64,000 nucleotides of DNA from Gammaproteobacteria bacterium (GCA_017577365.1 PKRJ01000001.1:124001-188000); one strand, 5' to 3'. Numbered from the stretch's first letter, positions 53,153 through 62,411 are shown. Numbers and translations are program-made. The notes: generated by a model not told the origin, from the letters alone.

Positions 53153-55309
53153 TCACATCAGCTCGAGATTCGCGTACGCGAGCACGAGCCATTTCGTGCC
53201 GCTGCGCTCGAAGTTCACCTGCACTCGCGCGTGCGCGCCGGAGCCTTCGGCGTTGAGGATCACGCCTTCGCCGAACTTGCCGTGCCGAACGCGCTGCCCG
53301 AGCCGGATGCCGCCCGGCAACGCGTCCCGGCCGGCGAACGCCGGGCGGTATATCGGCCGCGCGACGGCCATCGTCGGACGCACCTCCTCGAGGAGCTCCG
53401 GCGGAATCTCCCGAATGAAGCGCGACGGCGTCGCATAGCTCTCGAGGCCGTGCAGCCGGCGCTGCTCGGCATAGGTCAGATACAGGCGTCGCTTCGCCCG
53501 CGTGATGCCGACGTAGCAAAGCCGCCGCTCCTCCTCGAGGCCCTCGGGATCGTTCAGCGAGCGCTGGTGCGGAAAGAGCCCGTCCTCCATGCCGCACATG
53601 AACAGCCACTCGAACTCGAGGCCCTTCGCCGAGTGCATCGTCATCAGCTGCACGCTGTCCTCGTACGGGCCGGCCTGGGCCGCGCCCGACTCGAGCACCG
53701 CGTAGGCGAGGAAGCTCAGGAGCGGCGGCATGTCCGATTCCTCGTCGGCGATCACGTCGCGCGCGGCGTTCACGAGCTCCTCGAGGTTCTCGACGCGCGC
53801 CTCGCCGCCGCCGTGCGGCTCCTTGCCGTAGTGAGCGATCAGCCCGCTGCGCTCGATGACGTGCGCGACCTGCTCGTGCAGCGGCAGATTGCGCGTATCC
53901 TGATCGAGCCTGTCGACGAGCTTCAGAAACTCCCAGAGGGCGTTGCTCGAGCGCTTCGGGAGCGCTTCCTGAGTGATGACGGCCGCGGCCGCCCGCCACA
54001 GGCTCGTGCCCGAGCGTCGTGCCTCGTCCCGCACGATGTCGATCGTCCGCGCGCCGATGCCGCGCGGCGGCATGTTCACGACGCGCTCGAACGAAGGATC
54101 GTCGTCGCGGTTCGCGATGAGCCGCAAGTACGCGAGCGCATCCTTGATCTCGGCGCGCTCGAAGAAGCGCATGCCGCCGTAGACGCGATACGGGATGCCG
54201 GCCGCGAGCAGCGCTTCCTCGAAAACGCGCGATTGCGCGTTCGAACGATACAGCACGGCGATGTCTCGACGCCGCTCTCCGGCCGCGATCGCGTCCTGTA
54301 TACGATTCACGACGAACTCGGCCTCGTCGCGCTCGTTGAACGCCGCGTAGACGCGAATCGGCTCACCCGCGCCGCCGTCGGTCCACAGGTTCTTGCCGAG
54401 ACGCGACGCGTTGTTCGCGATCACCGCGTTCGCGGCATTCAGGATCGTCGCCGTGGAGCGGTAGTTCTGCTCGAGCCGGACGATGCGCGTGCCGGGGAAA
54501 TCGCGCTGGAAGTGCTGCAGATTCTCGACGCGCGCGCCGCGCCAGCGGTAGATCGACTGATCGTCGTCGCCGACGATGAACGGGATACCGCTCTTGCCGG
54601 CGACGAGGCGGAGCCAGCGGTATTGAATCGCGTTCGTGTCCTGGAACTCGTCGACGAGGAGATGCTTGAAGCGGGCTCGATAGTGCTCGAGGAGATCGGC
54701 GCGCTCCGTCAGGAGTTCGAGCGTGCGGAGCAGCAGCTCGCCGAAATCGACGAGCCCGGCCTCGTCGCAGAGCCTCTGATAGCGAGCATAGAGATCGATC
54801 ATCCGGCGCCGGCCCGCGTTGCCCTCGTCCTTCAGGTCCTTCGGGCGCAGGCCCTCGTCCTTCTGGGCATTCACGAACCACTGCACGTCGCGCGGCGCCC
54901 ACTCGTGCTCGTCGAGATCGAGCGATCGGATCATGCGGCGGATCATCCGCAGCTGATCCTCCGAATCCATGATCTGGAACGTCTCGGGCAGGCCCGCTTC
55001 GCGCGCGTGAATGCGCAGCAGGCGATGCGCGAGGCCGTGGAACGTGCCGATCCAGAGGTTGCGGGTCGGGTAGCCGAGAAGCGCCTCGATCCTCTGGCGC
55101 ATCTCCGCGGCGGCCTTGTTCGTGAACGTGACGGCGAGGATGTGCTGCGGCGCGACGCCTTCGACGCGCACGAGCCAGGCGACGCGGTGCACGAGCACGC
55201 GGGTCTTGCCGCTGCCGGCCCCGGCGAGGACGAGGGTCGGCTCCGCGCCGACGGTGACCGCCTCGCGCTGCGCCTCGTTCAACGGATCGAGAATGTCGGT
55301 GATGTCCAT
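53153..55309 (-). CDS. uvrD: UvrD-family DNA helicase II
   Basis: 718 residues, almost the length of E. coli UvrD (720). It is a superfamily 1A 3'-5' helicase for mismatch and excision repair. Motif I is LAGAGSGKTRVL, motif II VDEFQDTN, motif III GDDDQSIYRWRGA, motif IV LEQNYRSTATIL and motif V/VI VQLMTMHSAKGLEFEWLF with YVGITRAKRRLYLTYA. The C-terminus ends in a Tudor-like patch (LGQRVRHGKFGEGVILN). I start at the ATG at 55309 (MDITDILDPLNEAQREAV); the frame is open to 55444 but runs into repeat element 2. Confidence 0.94.
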   Translation of the reverse strand: MDITDILDPLNEAQREAVTVGAEPTLVLAGAGSGKTRVLVHRVAWLVRVEGVAPQHILAVTFTNKAAAEMRQRIEALLGYPTRNLWIGTFHGLAHRLLRIHAREAGLPETFQIMDSEDQLRMIRRMIRSLDLDEHEWAPRDVQWFVNAQKDEGLRPKDLKDEGNAGRRRMIDLYARYQRLCDEAGLVDFGELLLRTLELLTERADLLEHYRARFKHLLVDEFQDTNAIQYRWLRLVAGKSGIPFIVGDDDQSIYRWRGARVENLQHFQRDFPGTRIVRLEQNYRSTATILNAANAVIANNASRLGKNLWTDGGAGEPIRVYAAFNERDEAEFVVNRIQDAIAAGERRRDIAVLYRSNAQSRVFEEALLAAGIPYRVYGGMRFFERAEIKDALAYLRLIANRDDDPSFERVVNMPPRGIGARTIDIVRDEARRSGTSLWRAAAAVITQEALPKRSSNALWEFLKLVDRLDQDTRNLPLHEQVAHVIERSGLIAHYGKEPHGGGEARVENLEELVNAARDVIADEESDMPPLLSFLAYAVLESGAAQAGPYEDSVQLMTMHSAKGLEFEWLFMCGMEDGLFPHQRSLNDPEGLEEERRLCYVGITRAKRRLYLTYAEQRRLHGLESYATPSRFIREIPPELLEEVRPTMAVARPIYRPAFAGRDALPGGIRLGQRVRHGKFGEGVILNAEGSGAHARVQVNFERSGTKWLVLAYANLELM

Positions 55310-55373
55310 GTCGGGGTCGGCTGCCACCTTCGGGCCACGCGCCGCGTATTGTCGCCCATTAGCCGCGGCGGTG

Positions 55374-55491
55374 GGCCGTGTTCTCGTCATGCCTGTCTTG
55401 CCGGACCGCCGTGAATACTTCCCTGTAGGCTTCGGGCGCGCCATCCGTGGCGCGCACGATCCGGCAAAACAGGCATGACGAGAACACGGCC
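55374..55491. repeat. Palindromic repeat element 2 (core enclosed in 32-bp inverted arms)
   Basis: Left arm 55374-55405 and right arm 55460-55491 are inverted copies matching at 31 of 32 positions. The 54-base core (55406-55459) contains TGAATACTTCCCTGTAGGCT and the hairpin GCGCGCCATCCGTGGCGCGC. Core and order match element 1 at 39550 in the opposite orientation, while the arms differ completely from those of element 1. It occupies the 278-base gap between uvrD and ctaB; the rest of that gap shows nothing I can identify. Confidence 0.87.
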
Positions 55492-55587
55492 ATTTGACGG
55501 CGGCAAGCGGTCAGCCGCAAGCCGCAAAATGGGCCCGATATCGGCGTGGAAAGCCCCGAAAAACGGCCTTTGCGCCGTCCTCCGAGG

Positions 55588-56502
55588 TCATTCCGGCCAG
55601 AGCAGCGGGATATAGTGGTCGACGAGCAGGAAGCTGAAGAGCGCGAGCAGGTAGCTGATCGAGTACGCGAACGTCTTCATCGCCGTATCCTGGCGAGGCC
55701 GGAACTTCAGCTGCAACGCGTACCCGAGAAAGCCCGCGCCGAGCGCGATCGCGCCGAGCAGGTACAGAAGGCCGCTCATGCCGGTCAGGTACGGCAGGAG
55801 CGACACGATGACGAGCAGGATCGTGTAGTAGATCACGAACGATTTCGTCATCTCGTCGCCGTACGCGACCGGAAACATCGGGATCTCGGCCTTCTCGTAG
55901 TCCCTGCGGCGGGCGATCGCGAGCGCCCAGAAATGCGGCGGCGTCCACGTGAAGATGATCAGGAACAGCAGCAGCGCGTAGCCGTCGACCTGGTTCGTCA
56001 CCGCGGCCCACCCGAGCACGGGAGGCGCGGCGCCTGCCGCGCCGCCGATCACGATGTTCTGCGGCGTCGCGCGCTTCAAGTACGCCGTGTAGATCACGGC
56101 GTAGCCGATCAGCGAAAGAAACGTGAGCGCCGCGGTCAGCGCATTCACGAAGACCGCGAGGATGCCGAGACCCGCGAGACCGAGCGCGAGCGCGAACGCG
56201 AGCGCGTCGCGCTCGCCGATGCGGCCCGAAGGCAACGGACGCAGGCGGGTCCGCGCCATCTCGGCGTCGATCCGCTGATCGAGAACGTGATTGATCGCCG
56301 CGGCGGATGCCGACGCGAGCGCGATGCCGAGACTGCCGAAGACGAGGACGTCCCACGGGACCATGCCGGGCGTGGCGAGGAACATCCCGACGATCGCCGT
56401 GAACACGAGCAGCCGTACGACCCCCGGCTTCGTCAGGGTGTAGTAATCCCGCCAGGTCGCCGCGGACCGCCCGTCAGAATCCGAATAGTCTCTTGTGAGC
56501 AT
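55588..56502 (-). CDS. ctaB: Haem O synthase (protoheme IX farnesyltransferase)
   Basis: 304 residues with about eight to nine membrane helices. It farnesylates haem B to haem O for aa3 oxidases. The prenyltransferase motif NHVLDQRIDAEMARTRLRPL and the second loop (FALAIARRRDYEKAEIPMFP region, seen as ALAIARRRDYEKAEIPMFPV) carry the catalytic Asp/Arg residues. It overlaps the end of ctaA by 29 bases in the same direction, so both haem A enzymes are coupled. Confidence 0.94.
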   Translation of the reverse strand: MLTRDYSDSDGRSAATWRDYYTLTKPGVVRLLVFTAIVGMFLATPGMVPWDVLVFGSLGIALASASAAAINHVLDQRIDAEMARTRLRPLPSGRIGERDALAFALALGLAGLGILAVFVNALTAALTFLSLIGYAVIYTAYLKRATPQNIVIGGAAGAAPPVLGWAAVTNQVDGYALLLFLIIFTWTPPHFWALAIARRRDYEKAEIPMFPVAYGDEMTKSFVIYYTILLVIVSLLPYLTGMSGLLYLLGAIALGAGFLGYALQLKFRPRQDTAMKTFAYSISYLLALFSFLLVDHYIPLLWPE

Positions 56503-57445
56503 TGACGATCGTCAGCAAAAGCACGGCGGCTCCGCCATTGTGCGCCACGGCGATCGATAACGGCACCCCGAAGACGACGATACTCACGCCGAGCGCGAGC
56601 TGCGCGGCGAGGGCCGCGAGCACGGCGCCGCCCGCGATTCGCCCGTCGGGACGCCGCAGGAGCGCGACCGCGAAGGCGAGCAGCAGCAGCGATGCGACGA
56701 TCGCACCCAGTCGATGCGTGAAATGCACGGCGACGCGCGCCGGGTGATCGAGGACTCCGCCCTCGTAATCGATGCCGATCCCGCGCCACAGCACGAAGGC
56801 CTCGTCGAAGTCCGCGAGCTCGGGCCACCACTGGGTCTGGCACGTCGGGAAATCGGGGCAAGCGAGCGCCGCATAGTTCGCGCTCGTCCAGCCGCCGAGC
56901 GCGATCTGCAGCACGAGCGCGGCAGCCGCGGCGACCGCGAGAACCTTCAGCCGCGGGCTCGCGTCGAGCGGGCGCGCACGCCCCCGCGCGAGCCAGAACA
57001 GGAGCGACAGGGTCGCGAGGCCGCCGAGGAGATGCGCGACGACGATCAGGGGCTTCAGCAGCAGCGTCACGGTCCACATCCCGAGCAGCCCCTGGAAGAC
57101 GACGAGGCCGGCGAGCATGAACGGGATGACGCGCGGCTGCTCCGGATCCTTGCGATTCAACCAGGCGAGCACTGCGAGCGTGACGCAGACGAGACCGAGC
57201 GTGCTCGCGAGATAGCGATGGAACATCTCGCGCCACGCCTTGCCGGCGTCGAGCGGCCGCCCGTATTGGGCCTCCACGTCCGGAGGAATCGTGAGCGATT
57301 CGGTAACGAAGATCTCCCCGTAGCAGCCCGGCCAGTCGGGGCAACCCAAGCCCGCGTCGGTGAGCCTGACCCAGGCGCCGACCGTCACGACGATCAGCGC
57401 GAGCGCGCAACCGAAACGGGCGAGCCAAACGAATAGATTCGACAT
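56474..57445 (-). CDS. ctaA: Haem A synthase
   Basis: 323 residues with eight membrane helices in two four-helix halves. Each half holds a pair of His ligands: MFHRYLASTLG and VVAHLLGGLAT in the first, VHFTHRLGAIV and VAHNGGAAVLL in the second. Cys pairs in the loops (GCPDWPGCYG, ACPDFPTCQ) are those of the proteobacterial enzyme. It oxidises haem O to haem A. The start ATG shares one base with the stop of the SCO-like gene. Confidence 0.93.
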   Translation of the reverse strand: MSNLFVWLARFGCALALIVVTVGAWVRLTDAGLGCPDWPGCYGEIFVTESLTIPPDVEAQYGRPLDAGKAWREMFHRYLASTLGLVCVTLAVLAWLNRKDPEQPRVIPFMLAGLVVFQGLLGMWTVTLLLKPLIVVAHLLGGLATLSLLFWLARGRARPLDASPRLKVLAVAAAAALVLQIALGGWTSANYAALACPDFPTCQTQWWPELADFDEAFVLWRGIGIDYEGGVLDHPARVAVHFTHRLGAIVASLLLLAFAVALLRRPDGRIAGGAVLAALAAQLALGVSIVVFGVPLSIAVAHNGGAAVLLLTIVNAHKRLFGF

Positions 57446-58023
57446 CAGCCTATCCGCGATGCGTCGAGCAGTCGCTCGAGATCCTTGAGCAGGCCTTCCT
57501 GGTCCGGCCGGGGAGGATAGCTCAAGACGAGGTTGCCGTGCGGATCGACGACATAGAGGCGACCGCCTTCCGCCGGCGGCACGCCCGCCGATACGAGCGC
57601 ATCGGCGAACGCCTGATACGACGGCGTACCGATCGGCAGCGCCGCGAGCATGGGGTCGAGCGCCGCAAGCGGCTCCGGCTCCGGGCCGATATAGATCCGC
57701 CGCATACGCGGCTGGTCCCGGCCGAGGCGGATATGGACCGCCGCGATCCGCGCGAGATCCTCGACGCAAGTCGTATCGCACGGCGCGGTGCGGACATAGA
57801 TCAGCGACCATCGAGGCCCCCAGGCCGCGGCCTGGCCGTCCTCGCGATCCGCGCCGCTGTCGAGCGGCGGCAGCGGCACCGCCGGCTCCAACAGCGTCCG
57901 CTCCTCGTTGGCCATGCGCGGCAGCGCCGACGGATCGCCATAGTAGTAGAGAAGATAGGCCGCGACGATCGGCCCGAGGCACGCGAGCGCGACCAGGAGC
58001 GGCTCGAGCTTGAACCGTTTCAT
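57445..58023 (-). CDS. Membrane-anchored SCO-like thioredoxin-fold protein
   Basis: 192 residues: one N-terminal membrane helix (about 9-28), then a periplasmic domain with Cys82 and Cys86 in APCDTTCVEDLA, the C-x3-C spacing of SCO copper chaperones. Near the C-terminus VVDPHGNLVLSYPP is in the place where SCO proteins have a DPxGxL strand. I do not find the usual later copper-binding His, so copper delivery to the CuA site is likely but not certain. It lies between surf1 and ctaA, overlapping both. Confidence 0.7.
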   Translation of the reverse strand: MKRFKLEPLLVALACLGPIVAAYLLYYYGDPSALPRMANEERTLLEPAVPLPPLDSGADREDGQAAAWGPRWSLIYVRTAPCDTTCVEDLARIAAVHIRLGRDQPRMRRIYIGPEPEPLAALDPMLAALPIGTPSYQAFADALVSAGVPPAEGGRLYVVDPHGNLVLSYPPRPDQEGLLKDLERLLDASRIG

Positions 58024-58784
58024 GTCTTCCTCCGACGCAACGTGCGCCACGCGACCGCCACCGCGCCGCCGCCCGCGATCGAGCCGAACAGCCACCATTG
58101 TGCCGCGTACGCCAGATGCTTCTCGGGCGTAAGGCTCGGGGCCGGAAGCTTTTGCACGTAGCCGTCGGGCTGCTCCGGGTCGAGCAGGAGCTGATAACCG
58201 AACAGCGATCGCCCCAGAATCGTCTCGAGATCGCCCATCGTCGGAAAGCTGATCACGGTCAGGGGCGCGCGGGTCTCGGCCGTCGGGGCCTCGCCCAGGC
58301 GAAGCCCGGGAACCGGCAGCGCGTCGAGCATCCCCGTGACGGTGCGCGGCTCGCCGTCGACCGGCACCGCCGGCAGCACACGACGATCCGGGTTTGCCGG
58401 GATCCAACCCCGATTCACCATGAGCCACGGGCCGCCGTCGAGGGGCTCGAAAGGCGTCAGCACGTCGTAGCCGGCCGTGCCCTCGTGGACGATATTGTCG
58501 ACGAGGATCTGCCGTTCCGGCACGTATCGGCCCGCTACCTCGACGCGCGCGTAACGCAGCGACTCGCGCGCGGCATCCGACGTTCGAAGCCGGATCGGCG
58601 CCTCGTTCGCGGCGAGCGCGACTCGCTCCATTAGCGCGCGGGCTTCTCCCGCCCTTCCGAGCTGCCAGAAGCCGAGCGACGCACAGACCATGGCCGCGAC
58701 CGCAAGCAGTCCCACCGCGAGCAAGGGACGCGGAATGCCGGCATCGGCCGGCGGCGGCGCGTTAGAATGCGTAGGCTCTTGCAT
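58020..58784 (-). CDS. SURF1 family cytochrome oxidase assembly protein
   Basis: 254 residues with two membrane helices, one at about 20-40 and one near the C-terminus (about 225-245), enclosing a periplasmic domain. The family motifs are ASLGFWQLGRAGEARAL, YDVLTPFEPLDGGPWLMVNRGWIP and YAAQWWLFGSIAG. SURF1 assists insertion of haem A into subunit I. It overlaps the SCO-like gene by four bases and heads the surf1-SCO-ctaA-ctaB operon. Confidence 0.92.
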   Translation of the reverse strand: MQEPTHSNAPPPADAGIPRPLLAVGLLAVAAMVCASLGFWQLGRAGEARALMERVALAANEAPIRLRTSDAARESLRYARVEVAGRYVPERQILVDNIVHEGTAGYDVLTPFEPLDGGPWLMVNRGWIPANPDRRVLPAVPVDGEPRTVTGMLDALPVPGLRLGEAPTAETRAPLTVISFPTMGDLETILGRSLFGYQLLLDPEQPDGYVQKLPAPSLTPEKHLAYAAQWWLFGSIAGGGAVAVAWRTLRRRKT

Positions 58785-58897
58785 CGTTCAATCGACGCCG
58801 CGCTTCGAGCGCGGCCCGCCGGGCGAGGCGATAGCGGCAGGGAAGCCGTTGCCGCGAAGACACCGAAGCTCGCACCGGCCCGGCTGGGAGCTGACCA

Positions 58898-59116
58898 TTG
58901 GACCTGATCGTGCTCGTGCTGTTCTTCGGCGTCCTCGCTTCGCTTTTCGTCGCCCTCTGGTTCCTGCTGCGCTCGCGCGGCTCGTCGAAGGGATTGGCGA
59001 ACGCGCTGACCGTTCGGATCGGGCTTTCCGTGCTGCTGTTCGTGCTGCTGATGGTCGCGTGGTACGCGGGGCTCATCAAGCCGCACGGGCTGCCGCCCGT
59101 GCCGCCGCGTCCCTGA
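58898..59116 (+). CDS. DUF2909 twin-transmembrane protein
   Basis: 72 residues with two membrane helices (about 2-24 and 42-62) joined by SRGSSKGLANALTVRIGLSV, the core of DUF2909. It has been found next to cytochrome oxidase genes in many proteobacteria, but its role is not known. The start is TTG at 58898, with GGGAG 11 bases upstream. It is divergent from surf1 and convergent with ctaE. Confidence 0.85.
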   Translation: MDLIVLVLFFGVLASLFVALWFLLRSRGSSKGLANALTVRIGLSVLLFVLLMVAWYAGLIKPHGLPPVPPRP

Positions 59117-59169
59117 GGCCGGCTGGGTGGCGCGCCGCGCGGCACGCCCCGTCCATTCGAAGGAAGTGC

Positions 59170-59210
59170 GACGGCCCGCCACGGCGCCGCAAGCGCGTCG
59201 GCGGGCCGTC
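59170..59210. terminator. Stem-loop between convergent DUF2909 and ctaE genes
   Basis: GACGGCCCGCC (59170-59180) and GGCGGGCCGTC (59200-59210) form a perfect 11-pair stem with a 19-base loop, six bases before the end of ctaE. There is no T-tract, so it may end transcripts from both sides with Rho help or protect 3' ends. Confidence 0.5.
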
Positions 59211-59216
59211 ACGGCA

Positions 59217-60089
59217 TTAGAGCCAGTAGACGAAGATGAAGAGGCCGAGCCAGACGACGTCGACGAAGTGCCAATACCAGGCGACGGCCTCGAACGCGAA
59301 GTGCCGCTCCGGCGTGAAATGGCCGCGCATCACGCGCAGCCACACGACGAACAGCATGATCGAGCCGATCAGCACGTGCAGACCGTGGAAACCGGTCAGC
59401 ATGAAGAACGTCGAGCCGTAGATGCCGGCCGAGTCGAGCCGCAATCCGAGATCCCGGTAGGCGTGTACGTACTCCTCGGCCTGGAACCCGAGGAAGATGA
59501 AGCCCAGCAGGAACGTCGCGGCGAGCCAGATCTTGAGCGCGAGGCGCTTGTTCGCGCGCAGCATGTGATGCGCGATCGTGATCGTCACGCCGCTCGTCAG
59601 CAGGATCGCGGTATTGAGCGCCGGCACGCCCCATGCCGGGATCGTCTCGAAAGGCTGACCCGCAGGGCCCGACGTCGGCCATGCGTTCTCGAACTCGGGC
59701 CACAGCAACACGTTCGTGTAGAAGTTGTTGCCTTCGCCCGCGAGCCAGGGCACGGCGAGCTGGCGCGCATAGAACAATGCGCCGAAGAACGCGGCGAAGA
59801 ACGCGACCTCCGAGAAAATGAACCAGGCCATTCCCCAGCGGAAGGACTTGTCGACCTGGTCGTTGTAGAGGCCTTTGACGCTCTCCTTGATCACCTCGCC
59901 GAACCAGCCGAACAGCATCACGGCGAGGATCGCGGCGCCCGTCCACGCGATCCACTTGCCGGCCGGCACTCTGTTCAGCCACATGGCGAAACCGCCGGTG
60001 ATCAGGAACAAACCGATCGAGCCGAGGATCGGCCAATGCGTGCCGTGCGGCACGTAATAGCGGTCAGACGGGTGGGTCGCGGCGCTCAT
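59217..60089 (-). CDS. ctaE: Cytochrome c oxidase subunit III
   Basis: 290 residues with seven membrane helices, the full-length CoxC type. RWGMAWFIFSEVAFFAAFFG, WPEFENAWPTSGP, TSGVTITIAHH, FLGFQAEEY, STFFMLTGFHGLHVLIGSIM and VAWYWHFVDVVWLGLFIFVY are the family landmarks, including the Glu near the lipid site. It is the last gene of the second (classical aa3) oxidase operon, 43 bases after ctaG. Confidence 0.95.
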   Translation of the reverse strand: MSAATHPSDRYYVPHGTHWPILGSIGLFLITGGFAMWLNRVPAGKWIAWTGAAILAVMLFGWFGEVIKESVKGLYNDQVDKSFRWGMAWFIFSEVAFFAAFFGALFYARQLAVPWLAGEGNNFYTNVLLWPEFENAWPTSGPAGQPFETIPAWGVPALNTAILLTSGVTITIAHHMLRANKRLALKIWLAATFLLGFIFLGFQAEEYVHAYRDLGLRLDSAGIYGSTFFMLTGFHGLHVLIGSIMLFVVWLRVMRGHFTPERHFAFEAVAWYWHFVDVVWLGLFIFVYWL

Positions 60090-60132
60090 GATTCAACTCG
60101 AAACTCTGACTGAAGCCTGATGACGATATTCC

Positions 60133-60651
60133 CTACGAACGCTGGTCCAGCGCGAAGAAGGTGTAGCCCAGCGTAACGGTATCGATGTGCTCGGGGAGGT
60201 CCGGATCGACCATGAAGAGCACTTGCATCTCGCGTCCTTCGTGCGGCTCGAACTCCTGCTGCGTGAAGCAGAAGCAATGCACCTTCTTGAAGTGCTTGGC
60301 CGCGATGCCCGGCGAGACGCTAGGCGTCGCCTGGCCGACGAGCGGGCGCCCCGTGAGGTTTCGCGCGAAGTAGTGCGTCTCGTAGAGCTTCCCCGGGTGG
60401 ACGATCATGTGGCTTTGCGTCGGGCGAAACTCCCAGGGGGCGCCGCTCGCGAGCGAGCCGACGAACTCGACGCGAACCGTGCGATCGTAGTCGACGTTCT
60501 CCGTGACCTGCTGCGCCTCTCCCGCCGTCCGGCCGCCGAGCCCGGTGATCTCGCAGAAGACGTCGTAGAGCGGCACGAGCGCGAAGCCGAAGCCGAACAT
60601 CCCGACGCACATCAAAGCGAGTTTGAACGTCAGTTCGCGATGGCGCTTCAT
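60133..60651 (-). CDS. ctaG: CtaG, CuB assembly factor for cytochrome c oxidase
   Basis: 172 residues: one membrane helix (about 9-28) followed by an Ig-like periplasmic domain. Cys residues in DVFCEITG and in the copper site HCFCFTQQEF are conserved in the Cox11/CtaG family, which delivers copper to the CuB centre of subunit I. It lies between the small membrane protein and subunit III, the usual order. Confidence 0.94.
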   Translation of the reverse strand: MKRHRELTFKLALMCVGMFGFGFALVPLYDVFCEITGLGGRTAGEAQQVTENVDYDRTVRVEFVGSLASGAPWEFRPTQSHMIVHPGKLYETHYFARNLTGRPLVGQATPSVSPGIAAKHFKKVHCFCFTQQEFEPHEGREMQVLFMVDPDLPEHIDTVTLGYTFFALDQRS

Positions 60652-60657
60652 CTCACC

Positions 60658-60810
60658 TCAACCGGGGAAGATGCCCTTCACCAGCCCCAACAGGATGTAT
60701 CCCACGTAAACCGCCGCCGCGACGAGCCCGAGAAGCAGCGCGTTGCGTCGCGCACGCTTCCGGCGCTCGTCGACCTGCTCGTCGCCGTCGCCGCGCTCCG
60801 CCGGCGCCAT
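60658..60810 (-). CDS. Small single-pass protein between ctaD and ctaG
   Basis: 50 residues: a charged N-terminus rich in Asp, Glu and Arg, then one membrane helix (about 24-45, ALLLGLVAAAVYVGYILLGL). Short proteins of this shape at this position in proteobacterial oxidase operons are known as cytochrome oxidase small assembly proteins. I give the ATG at 60810; a GTG at 60825 that overlaps the ctaD stop (GTGA) would add five residues and may be the true coupled start. Confidence 0.7.
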   Translation of the reverse strand: MAPAERGDGDEQVDERRKRARRNALLLGLVAAAVYVGYILLGLVKGIFPG

Positions 60811-60821
60811 GAGACGCAAGC

Positions 60822-62411
60822 TCACTTGATCACCGGCGGCGTGTCGAACGTGTGGTGCGGCGCCGGCGAAGGCACCGTCCACTCGAGCCCTTCCGCGCCT
60901 TCCCACGGCTTGTCCGCCGCCTTCTCGCCCTTGCCGCGCACCGCCTTGATCACGATCCACACGAACAGCAGCTGCGCGGCGCCGAAGCCGAACGCGCCGA
61001 TGCTCGACATCATGTTGAAGTCCGCGAACTGCACGGCGTAGTCGGGGATACGCCGCGGCATCCCGGCGAGGCCGAGGAAGTGCTGCGGGAAGAACGTGAG
61101 ATTCACGAAGATCGTCGACAGCCAGAAGTGCCACCGGCCGAGCTTCTCGTCGTACATGACGCCGGTCCACTTCGGCAGCCAGTAGTACGCGCCGGCGAAC
61201 GCGCCGAACAGCGCGCCGGGCACGAGCACGTAGTGGAAATGCGCGACGACGAAATAGCTGTCGTGATACTGGAAGTCCGCCGGCGCGATCGCGAGCATCA
61301 GGCCCGAGAAGCCGCCGATCGTGAACATGAACAGGAAGCCGAGCGCGAACAGCATCGGCGTCTCGAACGTCAGCGAGCCGCGCCACATCGTCGCGGTCCA
61401 ATTGAACACCTTCACGCCGGTCGGGATCGCGATCAGCATCGTCGACAGCATGAAGAACAGCTGCCCGCCGAGCGGCATGCCGACCGTGAACATGTGGTGC
61501 GCCCAGACGATCAGCGACAGGAACGCGATCGCGGCCGTCGCATAGACCATTGCCGCGTAGCCGAACAGAGGCTTACGCGAGAAGGCCGGGATCACCTGCG
61601 AGATGATGCCGAACGCCGGCAGGATGATGATGTACACCTCCGGGTGGCCGAAGAACCAGAAGATGTGCTGGTACATCACCGGATCGCCGCCGCCCGCGGC
61701 CGAGAAGAAGCTCGTGCCGAAGAACTGGTCGGTGAGCAGCATCGTGACGGCGCCGGCGAGAACGGGCATCGCGATGATGATCAGGTATGCCGTGATCAGC
61801 CACGTCCAGCAGAACATCGGCATCTTCATCAGCGACATGCCCGGCGCCCGCATGTTCATGATCGTCACGATGATGTTGATCGACGCCATGATCGATGACA
61901 GGCCGAGCAGGTGAACGGCGAAGATCGAGAACGGCAGCGACGCGCCCTGCTGCAGCACGAGGGGCGGATACATCGTCCAGCCCGCGGCCGGCGCGCCGCC
62001 CGGCAAGAAGAAGGTGAGAATCAGCAGCCCGGTGGCGAACGGCAGCAGCCAGAACGACCAGTTGTTGAGCCGCGGCAGCGCCATGTCGGGCGCGCCGATC
62101 AGCATCGGGATCATCCAGTTCGCGAAGCCTGCGAACGCGGGCATGATCGCCGCGAACACCATGACCAGCGCGTGCACCGTCGTCATCTGGTTGAAGACGT
62201 GCGGCTGCACGAACTGCATGCCCGGCTCCCAGAGCTCCGCCCTGATCACCCACGCCAGCGCGCCGCCGACGAACAGCATCACCAGCGAGAAGGTGAGATA
62301 CAGCGTGCCGATATCCTTGTGGTTGGTCGTCGTGACCCACCGCATGATCCACGGCCAGACGCCCTTCGGGTGATGATGTCCGGCGTGTACGTCGATCGCA
62401 GTCGTGCTCAT
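60822..62411 (-). CDS. ctaD: Cytochrome c oxidase subunit I (aa3 type, second cluster)
   Basis: 529 residues with 12 membrane helices. All functional elements are canonical: haem-a His in TTVHALVMVF, GAPDMALPRLNNWSFW (D-channel entrance), FWFFGHPEVYIIILPAFG (crosslinked His-Tyr and Glu), WAHHMFTVG (CuB), the K-channel Lys in AIPTGVKVFNW and VVAHFHYVLV (haem a3 and haem a). It belongs to the A1 family. It differs clearly from the subunit I at 45476. It follows ctaC after 37 bases. Confidence 0.96.
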   Translation of the reverse strand: MSTTAIDVHAGHHHPKGVWPWIMRWVTTTNHKDIGTLYLTFSLVMLFVGGALAWVIRAELWEPGMQFVQPHVFNQMTTVHALVMVFAAIMPAFAGFANWMIPMLIGAPDMALPRLNNWSFWLLPFATGLLILTFFLPGGAPAAGWTMYPPLVLQQGASLPFSIFAVHLLGLSSIMASINIIVTIMNMRAPGMSLMKMPMFCWTWLITAYLIIIAMPVLAGAVTMLLTDQFFGTSFFSAAGGGDPVMYQHIFWFFGHPEVYIIILPAFGIISQVIPAFSRKPLFGYAAMVYATAAIAFLSLIVWAHHMFTVGMPLGGQLFFMLSTMLIAIPTGVKVFNWTATMWRGSLTFETPMLFALGFLFMFTIGGFSGLMLAIAPADFQYHDSYFVVAHFHYVLVPGALFGAFAGAYYWLPKWTGVMYDEKLGRWHFWLSTIFVNLTFFPQHFLGLAGMPRRIPDYAVQFADFNMMSSIGAFGFGAAQLLFVWIVIKAVRGKGEKAADKPWEGAEGLEWTVPSPAPHHTFDTPPVIK

